Source: Promethearchaeota archaeon
Lineage (GTDB): Archaea; Asgardarchaeota; Lokiarchaeia; Sigyniarchaeales; SOKP01
Direction of reading: 5' to 3'
Assembly: GCA_019057795.1 (NCBI GenBank)
Contig: JAHLWS010000067.1
Location: 16,984-80,983 of the forward strand
DNA length: 64,000 nt
In this document: positions 18,223-27,389 of the stretch, piece after piece
Layout of the letters: every line of letters begins with the position of its first letter
Position numbering within the stretch: the first letter of the stretch is position 1
Notes under the pieces: model-generated
What the model was told of the DNA's origin: nothing
What the model saw: the letters and a program-made list of their open reading frames with translations, nothing else
Database searches by the model: none
Translations under genes and position numbers: made by a program

Positions 18223-18369
18223 AAAGATCACCTTCTAGAAAATTATGTCAACTTCTAATTGACATTAGGTGCTTTACCTATTTTAATGTATCGATTTTTT
18301 AAAATAAGAGGTTAACACTTAAAAAAAAAAGATTTCTTACTTAAGCAATTTAAGAAAAAGAAGGAATAT

Positions 18370-18963
18370 CTATTCCATTAGAGAAATTAATTGCGATTTG
18401 TGTATTTTTTTAAATATTAAACCAATTAAATCTTCAAAAGACTCTACAACACCTACTCCTTGTATTGCGATAGTTTTTTTGATTTTAAAGTTCTTATGTT
18501 TAAAATAATTAATATTTTCTAAAAACTCAGAGGTATCAAATGTATCCGGTAAATCTTGTTTGTTAAACGCGAGGATTTTGGGCATTTTAATGAGATAGTC
18601 TCCGAAATAATTACATAATTCGTTCCAAGAAGTTAAATTTCTGTAGTAAACACTTTGCTGTGAGTCCGCTACAAAAATAATTCCATCGATAGCTTGTAGT
18701 GTAATTGGTCTTGTAATTATATAGAAATCTTGACCCGTTGTAGAATAAAGGTGTATTTTAAGGAGCCATTGTTGGTTTTTGAACGAAATGGTTCCGTAAT
18801 CAAAGAATAACGTTCTACCTACGCTACTCTCAATACTTAACACTTTATCCTTCTTTCCAAAATGATTAAAGAGCGATTTCATAGTGGTGGTTTTCCCTGA
18901 AAGTGCGGGACCAAAATAACAAATTTTTAATTGAATAGTTTGATTTAAATGATCTATTATCAT
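18370..18963 (-). CDS. MglA-like small GTPase
   Basis: 197 residues. The P-loop is GPALSGKT (18-25), and the G4 motif is NKQD (134-137). A G-R-T-L-F-F-D-Y segment near 49-56 is the hallmark of the MglA group, and G3 reads S-T-T-G-Q (74-78) instead of DxxG, as in that group. No C-terminal lipidation Cys is present. MglA-type GTPases act as polarity or cytoskeleton switches in bacteria and are abundant in Asgard archaea. It stands alone, separated from the Hsp20 gene by about 150 bp. The target is not evident. Confidence 0.85.
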   Translation of the reverse strand: MIIDHLNQTIQLKICYFGPALSGKTTTMKSLFNHFGKKDKVLSIESSVGRTLFFDYGTISFKNQQWLLKIHLYSTTGQDFYIITRPITLQAIDGIIFVADSQQSVYYRNLTSWNELCNYFGDYLIKMPKILAFNKQDLPDTFDTSEFLENINYFKHKNFKIKKTIAIQGVGVVESFEDLIGLIFKKIHKSQLISLME

Positions 18964-19076
18964 TTTCTACTTTTTTTAAATTGGTTTTTGTCTTATATTT
19001 TGATTAGAAGTATATTAATTTCTATTTTTTTTTTTCCAAAATAAATGTAATATTAATAGGAGATAAACGCAAGGAA

Positions 19077-20138
19077 TTAAGCATAACTTAGTCTTACTTC
19101 CTTAATGACTTGATAAGTTCTTCGCAATAATTCATATGCAACTTGTGGAGGATTCCATCCTTTAAGTCCACAATCGGGTCCTACAAATTTAAGTCGGTCT
19201 TCATAATGTTTAATAGCAAAAAGTAAATTCTTCTTGATGAATTCTTTTGAATCTATTAAGTTCATAGTTCCTTCAAATGTTTTAAGTCCATCAAGTGAGG
19301 CCCCTGCATCCAATTTTTCAGCCATTATACTATTAATATTCGTTCTCGTGATACCGACACGTATGAACTTATCATACTTTTCTAAGTCATTTTTTGGAAT
19401 GATATTAGAATGATCAGAGGCATATTCACAAGTGAGTACATCTATATTTTTTGCCTGAATAGGAATTGAGTATTTTTTTAAAGTGTGAAGGTGGATTTGG
19501 ATAATACCATCTATTCCTTCCACAGTTTTATCAAATGCTTTAATTAACGCATCTTCTTCAATGTTAAACATATCAACATACCCAAATGAAGGTTCATCTA
19601 TCGAGATGATGGAATTTTGAAGATATTTAGTGTTTTTTATTGATTGTTTCAATATGGTATTAAGGGACTTAGCAAAATTGAACGCTAAATCAGAATATAT
19701 CGTAAAACCATGCTTTTTTATGTATAATTCTATGGGTCCGGTAATACATACTTTTATTTTAAGCGCATTTCCAGTTCTCTCATAATAATCTTTCGCAAAT
19801 CGTTCTAAAATGAAAAGTTCGGGAATAATAGCTTTTTTAGAATCAATCAAAGATGGCTCCAATTCATAATCTTCAATAGGTTTTAAAAATTGGGTATACA
19901 TATCCATATGTTGGGGATAATTTATTATTTCTACCCCGGCGTTTAATTTTAGCTGAAACGATTGGAGAAAGGGATGGATGAAAAAATTATAAATTCCTCT
20001 ATTTTCAAATATATCTGCGTTATTTACAATTCCCTTGTATCCTGTCCAATAAAATTGCTTGAACTTCTCATAATCAATGTAATCTGGTAATGGAAAACTA
20101 CCAACATCGTCAAATTGGGGAAATTCAAATTCATCCAT
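19077..20138 (-). CDS. MetE C-terminal-like (core-MetE type) methyltransferase protein
   Basis: 353 residues, about half of full MetE and lacking its N-terminal domain. It has the TIM-barrel hallmarks of the MetE/UROD superfamily: I-S-I-D-E-P (178-183), a metal-binding strand with H216-x-H218, E238 in C-E-Y, and G-P-D-C-G-L-K (320-326) with C323. In MetE zinc is held by His, Cys, Glu and Cys; here the second ligand position reads His rather than Cys. Short archaeal core-MetE proteins use corrinoid or other methyl donors to make methionine, so a B12-dependent or other methyl transfer is possible. It is divergent from the radical SAM gene (60 bp between starts), which suggests shared control. 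Confidence 0.75.
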   Translation of the reverse strand: MDEFEFPQFDDVGSFPLPDYIDYEKFKQFYWTGYKGIVNNADIFENRGIYNFFIHPFLQSFQLKLNAGVEIINYPQHMDMYTQFLKPIEDYELEPSLIDSKKAIIPELFILERFAKDYYERTGNALKIKVCITGPIELYIKKHGFTIYSDLAFNFAKSLNTILKQSIKNTKYLQNSIISIDEPSFGYVDMFNIEEDALIKAFDKTVEGIDGIIQIHLHTLKKYSIPIQAKNIDVLTCEYASDHSNIIPKNDLEKYDKFIRVGITRTNINSIMAEKLDAGASLDGLKTFEGTMNLIDSKEFIKKNLLFAIKHYEDRLKFVGPDCGLKGWNPPQVAYELLRRTYQVIKEVRLSYA

Positions 20139-20198
20139 TAATCAAACACAAACTCTAATATCGTTAATCATAAATAATCTGTTATAACAGATATATTT

Positions 20199-21257
20199 AT
20201 GGAACAAGAGTTAATTAGTAAACAAATAAAAAGAAAGAAAAATCAGCAAATTGCTGAATTAGCGCTAGCTGCTAAAACTGCTAAGGAGAGAAATGGAAAG
20301 CCATTTATATTTCACTTTCTTACAACTTTAAAATGTAATTGCGATTGTGAAACTTGTCTTTGGAAAGATAATACGAAAAAAGATGAACTAACACTTGAGG
20401 AAATCAAGCGCATATATTTGGAAGCAAAGGAAGCAGGATTTTTAGTTACTATTCTCTGGGGTGGAGAACCTCTCCTTAGAAAAGATATTACTGAAATTAT
20501 TAAATTTGTTAAAAGGGAGTTAAAGTTTACAATTGTTGGAATAGTTACGAATGGCTGGTTCCTTCCAGATAAAATCAAAGAATTTGGAGATGATATAGAT
20601 TTTATTCTTATATCTCTGGACTCCCCTAGACCTGAAGAACATGATCAGATTAGAGGGTTGCCTGGATTGTATGATAAAATAATGGATTCTGTTACTATTG
20701 TTAAAGAAAGCTATCCATTGATTTCACTACAATTTAGCTTTTCAATTAGTAAATATAATATAAATCGTGTTGAGGAAATGATAATTTTATCTGATAAAAT
20801 GGGAATTCCCGTAGCTTTTAATGTAATAAATACTGTTCGCCATTATTCACATGGTGATGTAGATGAGAAAGGCATACTTTCTGCGAATGATAACGATATT
20901 AGTAAAGCATTTGAAAGAATTTTAGACGCTAAGAAGAACGGTTCGAAAATATTAAATTCAGAAATGTATCTAAACCATTTTATTGGTGGTAAAAAGCAAT
21001 ACCGATGCCACGCAAAAAAGGTTTTCATGTTTGTAAACTACAACGGAGACATTGAAAATTGTCTTCAGATTGATAAACCTATAGCTAATTTACGACAAAC
21101 ATCTGTTAGTGAAGTGTTACAACTTCCTCAATTTGTTAAATTCATTAAAGAGAGCGAGAAATGTTATAGCTGTAATTCTCCCACAATGATCGACACAAGT
21201 TATTTATGGGATGATCTGAGATTGTTAACAAAATCAGGAGGTATTTCATTTGGTTAG
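20199..21257 (+). CDS. Radical SAM enzyme with SPASM-like C-terminus
   Basis: 352 residues. The radical SAM cluster motif is C46-x3-C50-x2-C53, and G-G-E-P (88-91) binds the SAM amino group. A C-terminal Cys group (near C270, then C-Y-S-C at the end) suggests one auxiliary iron-sulphur site, as in SPASM/twitch proteins. The substrate is not identifiable; MoaA-like, HpnH-like and peptide-modifying groups share this layout. No precursor peptide gene is visible nearby. The ATG follows the upstream sequence directly with no ribosome-binding sequence, so a leaderless mRNA is likely. Confidence 0.85.
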   Translation: MEQELISKQIKRKKNQQIAELALAAKTAKERNGKPFIFHFLTTLKCNCDCETCLWKDNTKKDELTLEEIKRIYLEAKEAGFLVTILWGGEPLLRKDITEIIKFVKRELKFTIVGIVTNGWFLPDKIKEFGDDIDFILISLDSPRPEEHDQIRGLPGLYDKIMDSVTIVKESYPLISLQFSFSISKYNINRVEEMIILSDKMGIPVAFNVINTVRHYSHGDVDEKGILSANDNDISKAFERILDAKKNGSKILNSEMYLNHFIGGKKQYRCHAKKVFMFVNYNGDIENCLQIDKPIANLRQTSVSEVLQLPQFVKFIKESEKCYSCNSPTMIDTSYLWDDLRLLTKSGGISFG

Positions 21258-21273
21258 ATTTTTATTATCTCAT

Positions 21274-23253
21274 CTAATAGTATTTCTCTATTAAAAGATC
21301 TATTTCTTTCTCTTCCAAACCAAATAATTCAAAAAGGAGTCTATCAATAATTTCTTGAACTGATTGTTGATTATTTTGTTCTATGAATTTGAATATTTCA
21401 TTTAATAGCTTCCTATTCCTGTCGTTAGAAAAAAGTTCTAATTCAAGAATTTTTTCCTTGATTTCTTTTAATTTCTGAGGTTTCTTGATATTGGTGAACT
21501 TAATCATCCATATAGCTAAGAGTTTTATTAAGGATATTTTAGAACCTTCTTCGTCAGATTGAAACATTTGTGAATTTGGAATATATAATTGGTCTTCTAA
21601 TTTCGTCTTACTTCTTTTGATTGAAATGTTATTCGCTTTAAATAAGAAATTAACTAATTTTGAATTTAAATAAGCAATAAGAAATAAAAAATCTACTCTC
21701 GTCTCGTCATCTTTCGGCCATAAGAAGTAGGTGTCGGAAGTCGCGTAATAAGTCTCTTCAGAATAGCCAAATATGTTCTCATTTGAGATGTATTTGAAGA
21801 AAATCTTTTGGTTTTTGTCATATAAGGGCTCAAGGTCTGTTATAATCCGCTTGGTGTCAATCCCATTCCTAATAATAAAACTGCCCCTTCGAGGAAAATA
21901 TAAATCTTTTACGTTTTCTTTTGCGTTTGTTAATATTTTTTCCAGTTCCTCTTTGTATTGATGTAGATAAGATGTTAGTGTGGGGTATTTTTTTTTTAAA
22001 AGCTCATTCCTTTTGTTCTTATCTCGATTTTTAAATTCTTCTTTATTGAAGTATACGATATATCCATGAAAATCTTCCATTTTATAACCATAAGACCTAA
22101 TGGATCTACTTTTATAAATTTTTTTTAGTCTTTTCTTTTCTTCCTCGTTTAATTTAACAAATTCACCGTTGATTTTGACGAATACTTCGTTATCTCTAAG
22201 TTTTAGATTTTCATTAAGATTTAAAATAAAAATCTCGTCTTTAATTAATATCAGTCCATTTCTAATAATAAAGTAATCTTTTAAGAAAGTTGTTTTACCT
22301 TTAATTATACAAAAGGACTTAATTTGATCAACAATTTTTTTTACTTCAATTGGATACAAAAGATTCCAGCTGCCTTTACTATTTAGCTCTCTGTTAGTTA
22401 AGGCTGATTGATATCGCGTAACAAAATTGTGATTTAAGGAGTGTTCCAAGGAACGGTTCAAAGCATCAAAAATAACATTATTGGCGTTGTCATTAAATTG
22501 ATTTTGGGGTTTAGAACTTGAAATTTGTACTACTTCTATTTTCCTATTTGTTTTTTTTAGCTTATCGTTTTCTGTCTTCTTTTGAAGTGAAAAAATACAG
22601 TTATGCTGTCCTTGGGCATCTCTAAATACTCTTATCCTCGATAAATCAATATATTGAATTAAAAAACACTCGTCTAATATGTGTGGTTTCAATAATTTAA
22701 TGCCTGTTTTCTTGGATTTGGTAATCCAATAATTTGTTGTGATATAAGAAAGAATTCCACCGGGTTTCAACTTAGCTATTCCAAGGTGGATAAAAAAATA
22801 AAACAAGTCCATATTGCCAACGAAGTATTCGCGACAAAAGGGATATTTCTTTATCAAGTTCTGAAAAACTTTTGCGTTATAATTTTGACCTAAGTAAGGA
22901 GGGTTTCCAATTATAACATCGAATTTTTCGTTAATATCTGAACCTAAAAAATTTTCAAAACGAAATTGAACGTTAGGATAATTTTTAACCAATTGCGATT
23001 TTAAACGATTATCAATTTCATACGCAGTTATGTTTGTGAGATTATATTCCAAGAGATATTTTAAAAAAACGCCTTCCCCTGTTGTAGGATCAAGAACCTT
23101 TAAATCGTTAATTTTAATATTAAATTTATCTTCATAGTTTAAAGTTTTAAGTAGCTCGAGAACATTTGAAACCATAAACTTAGCGATATAGTTAGGTGTA
23201 AAAATTTGTCCAATAACAGCGTTTTGTTCTTTTATATCCTTTTTTGTATCCAT
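21274..23253 (-). CDS. N6-adenine DNA methyltransferase, Eco57I/TaqI-type, apparently solitary
   Basis: 659 residues. Motif X-like GQIFTP is at 15-20, SAM-binding motif I DPTTGEGVFL at 55-64, and catalytic NPPY at 117-120: a gamma-class N6-adenine methyltransferase. The C-terminal ~350 residues resemble the TaqI-type specificity domain that reads the DNA target. No PD-(D/E)XK nuclease motif is evident at either end, so it is more likely a solitary methyltransferase or one half of a split system than a bifunctional type IIG enzyme. Neighbours (radical SAM, flavoprotein) are unrelated to restriction. Confidence 0.85.
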   Translation of the reverse strand: MDTKKDIKEQNAVIGQIFTPNYIAKFMVSNVLELLKTLNYEDKFNIKINDLKVLDPTTGEGVFLKYLLEYNLTNITAYEIDNRLKSQLVKNYPNVQFRFENFLGSDINEKFDVIIGNPPYLGQNYNAKVFQNLIKKYPFCREYFVGNMDLFYFFIHLGIAKLKPGGILSYITTNYWITKSKKTGIKLLKPHILDECFLIQYIDLSRIRVFRDAQGQHNCIFSLQKKTENDKLKKTNRKIEVVQISSSKPQNQFNDNANNVIFDALNRSLEHSLNHNFVTRYQSALTNRELNSKGSWNLLYPIEVKKIVDQIKSFCIIKGKTTFLKDYFIIRNGLILIKDEIFILNLNENLKLRDNEVFVKINGEFVKLNEEEKKRLKKIYKSRSIRSYGYKMEDFHGYIVYFNKEEFKNRDKNKRNELLKKKYPTLTSYLHQYKEELEKILTNAKENVKDLYFPRRGSFIIRNGIDTKRIITDLEPLYDKNQKIFFKYISNENIFGYSEETYYATSDTYFLWPKDDETRVDFLFLIAYLNSKLVNFLFKANNISIKRSKTKLEDQLYIPNSQMFQSDEEGSKISLIKLLAIWMIKFTNIKKPQKLKEIKEKILELELFSNDRNRKLLNEIFKFIEQNNQQSVQEIIDRLLFELFGLEEKEIDLLIEKYY

Positions 23254-23341
23254 CTAATCTTAATATTAGTTTATAACCTCTAAAAAGGTGATGTTTTTCT
23301 AAAAAGAAAGGAAAAAAAAGATAAAGTTTTATTTATTACTG

Positions 23342-24868
23342 TTAATGGTCGTGATTATGACCGTGGTGCTCCATTTTTATGTTAACTGGTTTTAGAGAGC
23401 CGATAGCCCAGCCAGTGACTTCGTTTAATGAAGGATGAATAACCATGGATCTGTAAATAGGCATAAAAGATCCTCCTTCTGGACACGCGCGAGATAATTT
23501 AGGGATATCTTCCTCCCCAGAAGATTCTGGTAAGACACATGTAAACCCAGAGTTCATTAAATAGACGAAAGGTTGCACCAAGATCGCTGCGTGTGGTCCA
23601 ACAACATGAGCGCCTAAAATTCTATAGGATTTGTCGACAACTAATTTGACGAATCCATCGTCGTCATCGTTATTACTGAAGCCCATAGCGTAACCCTTTG
23701 CTACCGTGGAATATTGTTTTATAGCAACGTAAATTTCATAACCTTTCTCAATAGCTTCTTTTTCCGTCATCCCTACGTGACCAATTTGAGGATAAGTAAA
23801 AATTGCCCAGGGGACTGCCGAATAATCTACAGATTTTCTATGTTCTTTTGGAGAAAAAATATTATTATTACATATCTCTGCTTCGTAATTCGCTTTATGT
23901 CTAAACTGATAACGCCCATTAGCATCACCAATACACCAAATATTCTTTTTATTCGTTTCTAAATATTGATTGGTTGTTATCCATCCGCGTTTATCAGTCT
24001 GAACGCCAGTTTTTTCGACATTCAGGATGTCTGCGTTTGAGCGTCTCCCCGTAGCTATGAAAATTTCCTCGCCTTTAACTTCTTTCGTCTCACCTGTTTT
24101 AGCATTTTCTAGAACAACAACTTTTAAATTACCATCTTTTCTGACTTTAACTGCCTTGTGATTTACTAAAACGGTCATATGTTTTCCAAAGCTCATTTCG
24201 AGAAGCGCACTAATTTCTGGTTCTTCGGTTGCTACTAATCGTGGTAGCATTTCTACTATAGTAACATCAGTCCCCATAGCTGAGAAAATATGGGCGAATT
24301 CAGCAGCAATTACACCCCCTCCGATAATTATGAGACTGTTCCAAGGCTTTGCTGGGAATTTTTCGCCAAAAAAGCTTCTATTGGTTACATATCCTATTTC
24401 TTCTAAATCATCTATTGGAGGGATAAAAGACCGACTACCGGAAGCGATAACGAATCTTTCTCCTTTAAATTTTCCAAAGCTCTCCTTTCCATCAATCGAT
24501 TTTACTTCCATTTTGTAATCTCCAAAAAATTCGCCAACTCCACGATACAACTTAAGATTTGGAACATGTGACAATCCTTGCTCCATTTCCTTACTCTCGT
24601 CGATTTGCGTCCACATTCTTTTAGCTATTAAATCCCAATCTATTCTTTCTACTCTAAATTCTACCCCAACTTTGCTAGCATGTTGGGCTTCACGAATTAA
24701 ATCAGCTGGATGGACTAAAACCTTTGAGGGAATACAACCGCGCGTTAAACAAGTACCACCTAGTTTGGTATCTTCTATTAAAGCACATTTTAGCCCCATT
24801 TGCAGACCCGTGTTTAAGACGTTTAAACCGGCTCCTGACCCAATAACAACTAAATCATAATTCTCCAT
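23342..24868 (-). CDS. Dihydrolipoamide-dehydrogenase/mercuric-reductase-like flavoprotein
   Basis: 508 residues, class I pyridine-nucleotide-disulphide oxidoreductase: FAD motif GSGAGLNV (10-17), redox disulphide C40-x4-C45 in GGTCLTRGC, NAD(P)H-binding GGGVIAAEF in the middle, and a C-terminal dimerisation domain. The family signature H-x-H-P-T-x-x-E near the end is altered to V-I-H-P-S-L-N-E, and the tail is histidine-rich (HHGHNHDH), perhaps binding metal. No lipoyl E2 component is nearby, so the electron acceptor may not be lipoamide. The name is a family-level call. Confidence 0.85.
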   Translation of the reverse strand: MENYDLVVIGSGAGLNVLNTGLQMGLKCALIEDTKLGGTCLTRGCIPSKVLVHPADLIREAQHASKVGVEFRVERIDWDLIAKRMWTQIDESKEMEQGLSHVPNLKLYRGVGEFFGDYKMEVKSIDGKESFGKFKGERFVIASGSRSFIPPIDDLEEIGYVTNRSFFGEKFPAKPWNSLIIIGGGVIAAEFAHIFSAMGTDVTIVEMLPRLVATEEPEISALLEMSFGKHMTVLVNHKAVKVRKDGNLKVVVLENAKTGETKEVKGEEIFIATGRRSNADILNVEKTGVQTDKRGWITTNQYLETNKKNIWCIGDANGRYQFRHKANYEAEICNNNIFSPKEHRKSVDYSAVPWAIFTYPQIGHVGMTEKEAIEKGYEIYVAIKQYSTVAKGYAMGFSNNDDDDGFVKLVVDKSYRILGAHVVGPHAAILVQPFVYLMNSGFTCVLPESSGEEDIPKLSRACPEGGSFMPIYRSMVIHPSLNEVTGWAIGSLKPVNIKMEHHGHNHDH

Positions 24869-25000
24869 AAATTCAATTTTACCTATATCACTTTTAAAGT
24901 TTTTACTAATTTTTTATTGATTACTCGAAAAATGAGACTTATTAGGACATCTTACTCCTATTTGAATAATTTTAAAATGGTAATAAAAGAAGATTATAAT

Positions 25001-26191
25001 TTACCTTCGCATTTTAATAAAACCGCCAGATTTCATTAACGCGCAAGGTTTAAGGTATTTTTTACCGCTTATTTTTACAAACTCTTCTAACATTTTAGAC
25101 CATTTTTCGTAATTTCTTTTTCCAGGACCAAAAGGTCCGGGGATGCTCGTTCCAGTCAACATTACATCATCAATAATTTTGTATCCAGACACAATACTCT
25201 CTTCTAAAAGCTTGCAACCTTCATTTAACATTATGGCCATTGACATTTCAGGACTATAGATGCCGGCTTTTCTATTTAAATTTATTTTTGGTTTCCCACT
25301 CGTCCAATTGTAAAAACCTCTTCCTGTTTTTCTTCCCAAATTTCCCTCCATTACGAGATTTGTTAGAACTTTACCAGGGCTAAAATCGGGAGAAAAAATT
25401 TTTTCATAACTTTTCAAGACATTATAAGTAGTATCTACGCCAAGATAGTCGGTTAACTCACATGGCCCCATTGGAACTAATTTTCTTGCCTCAGCATCGG
25501 CATCAATTTGTTCCCATGGAATACCTTTCTCGAAAGCTTGATCAAGCACCCAATTAAAATAAATAATTGGTGGAGTGAGTAATCTATTTGCAATAAATCC
25601 GGGGCTCTCTTTCTGAATTCGAACGGAAAGCCGTTTCCCTTTGAGACAAGGTAGCATTTTACCAATTAGTACTCCAATATCCAAAGCTTCTTCAGTTGTT
25701 TTTTCGCCTCTCATCACTTCAACGCAGCATTGAAGGATAACCGGGAGGAAAAAATGCATTCCAATAACTTTTTCTGGTCTATTTGAATCTTCGGCGATCT
25801 CTGTTATTCTAAATGTAGAAGTATTTGAGGCCAAAATACAGTGAGGAGGCGAGTTTTCCATAATAATTTTACAAACATTTTTTTTAATTTCTATTTTTTC
25901 AACGACCGCTTCAAATACGAAATCAACCCCTTTAACCGCAGATGTTAAATCTATTGATTTCTTGCATCTTGCCATGATATTCGAAACGGATGCTCCTTCT
26001 ACTAATTTGCCTTTTGCTTCAACTTTTTTTAAACCTTCTTCAATTTTAGCTAAGCCATTGTTAACAATATCGTCTTTAATATCAACTAAAGTTACATTAT
26101 ATCCAGCCATTAAAGCAACTTGGGCAATGCCATAACCCATAACACCCGCTCCAACAACAGCAATGTTTTTTATATTACTTATATCCACCAT
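25001..26191 (-). CDS. 3-hydroxyacyl-CoA dehydrogenase
   Basis: 396 residues: NAD-binding GAGVMG (14-19), S122 in ASNTS, H146 in HFFLP, E158 and N202 in ANRLL. The His-to-Glu spacing of 12 matches the catalytic pair of the family. It oxidises 3-hydroxyacyl-CoA to 3-oxoacyl-CoA (beta-oxidation, or the reverse direction in butyrate-type pathways). A second family domain covers about 210-300, and an extra ~80 residues extend the C-terminus. No fused enoyl-CoA hydratase. Neither neighbour is an acyl-CoA enzyme. Confidence 0.92.
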   Translation of the reverse strand: MVDISNIKNIAVVGAGVMGYGIAQVALMAGYNVTLVDIKDDIVNNGLAKIEEGLKKVEAKGKLVEGASVSNIMARCKKSIDLTSAVKGVDFVFEAVVEKIEIKKNVCKIIMENSPPHCILASNTSTFRITEIAEDSNRPEKVIGMHFFLPVILQCCVEVMRGEKTTEEALDIGVLIGKMLPCLKGKRLSVRIQKESPGFIANRLLTPPIIYFNWVLDQAFEKGIPWEQIDADAEARKLVPMGPCELTDYLGVDTTYNVLKSYEKIFSPDFSPGKVLTNLVMEGNLGRKTGRGFYNWTSGKPKINLNRKAGIYSPEMSMAIMLNEGCKLLEESIVSGYKIIDDVMLTGTSIPGPFGPGKRNYEKWSKMLEEFVKISGKKYLKPCALMKSGGFIKMRR

Positions 26192-26451
26192 TTTTTTTGC
26201 TAACTCCTAAAAATGAGATGTCTATTTTAAATATACTCATTAATATTAAACATTTATGTTAACGAACTAAATCTGGGAAAGTTCTCTTTGAAAAATAGAT
26301 TAATGTTTATTTCCTCTTTTTTTTGAGAGAAAGTACACATATCTCAACATTAGTATTACCATTATGTCTTATAGAAAAATGCTGTTATATAATGATGAAA
26401 ATTAAAAAAAAGAATGAATAAGAGAAAAAAATAAGAGAAAATTATTAAATT

Positions 26452-27381
26452 TTATCTTCCAATAATATCCATTAGTTTAGGGAATATTCGAGGGTAATGT
26501 ACAGCCATACAATGGATTCCGTCAATAAGGCTTTTCTTTCTAAGCTCACCAATGAATGGTTTGAAAAGTTCATAATTATATTGGTCGTACAACTCCTTTT
26601 GCTGTTTTTTGTCAGTGATGTCCTTCTTTACGCTCTTCCACTTAGCCAGGATCTCCTTAGGGACGCTAACACCTGGAACAAAAGTGTCGAAACCTTTAGC
26701 AATTCCATATGACTTCATTGGAAAGATTCCGAGCAGGATAGGTACTTTATACTTCCTGATTCCTGTTAGAAATTCTATCGTACGATCAAGATCGTATACT
26801 ACTTGAGTTTGTATAAATTCACAACCTGCTTCTGCTTTTCTACCAATCTTCAAGACTTCTGGCTCCATTGGATCAGAATTAGGGTTTGCTGCACCCCCCA
26901 CGTGTAGTTTTGGAGGATCTTCAATCTCGTAGCCGTTGATAGAACCTTTATCAACCATTTCTCGCACAAGTTTAATTAAAGTTGCTGAATCAAGATCGAA
27001 AACGGGTTTAGATTCGGGCATGTCACCCATTGCCGTGTGATCTCCAGTGAGAGAGAGTATATTGTGAATCCCTAGAGCTTGCGCACCCATGATCATGCCG
27101 GCAATACCTAGTTTATTAACGTCTCTCACGGTCATCTGCCAGACGCATTCCAAGCCAGTAGCTTTTTGAATTAAATGCGTGGCTGCCATAGAATTTATTG
27201 TTACTATACCCAAAGGACTATCTGTTACATTTGCGGCAATAACATACGGAGCCATCTGTTTCGCTTCTTCGATCGTATGGGAAAGATCACAGGTTTTTTC
27301 TGGTTCAAGTTCGCCAGTTAATATAAACTCGCCCTTTGCAAGGGCTTCCCCTAATTTTGAATATGATTTTGCTTCTGTCAT
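26452..27381 (-). CDS. metF: Methylenetetrahydrofolate reductase (MetF type), module 1
   Basis: 309 residues from the ATG at 27381, which aligns with the start of the second MetF in this window. An earlier ATG at 27432 would overlap metV by 43 bases, so the later start, preceded by GGAGG, is preferred. It has the TIM-barrel FAD-binding features of MetF: an early G-E-L-E-P segment, then a T-G-D-H-T loop and a late G-I-H-C-M-A strand. It reduces the methylene-C1 carrier to methyl. It follows metV (stop at 27390) by eight bases, so MetV and MetF form one unit. Confidence 0.9.
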   Translation of the reverse strand: MTEAKSYSKLGEALAKGEFILTGELEPEKTCDLSHTIEEAKQMAPYVIAANVTDSPLGIVTINSMAATHLIQKATGLECVWQMTVRDVNKLGIAGMIMGAQALGIHNILSLTGDHTAMGDMPESKPVFDLDSATLIKLVREMVDKGSINGYEIEDPPKLHVGGAANPNSDPMEPEVLKIGRKAEAGCEFIQTQVVYDLDRTIEFLTGIRKYKVPILLGIFPMKSYGIAKGFDTFVPGVSVPKEILAKWKSVKKDITDKKQQKELYDQYNYELFKPFIGELRKKSLIDGIHCMAVHYPRIFPKLMDIIGR

Positions 27382-27389
27382 TTTCACAT

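Noticed and set aside
18231..18231. GTG as start of the Hsp20-like gene
   Set aside because: It overlaps GGTGATC, the likely ribosome-binding sequence; the TTG just after it fits better.
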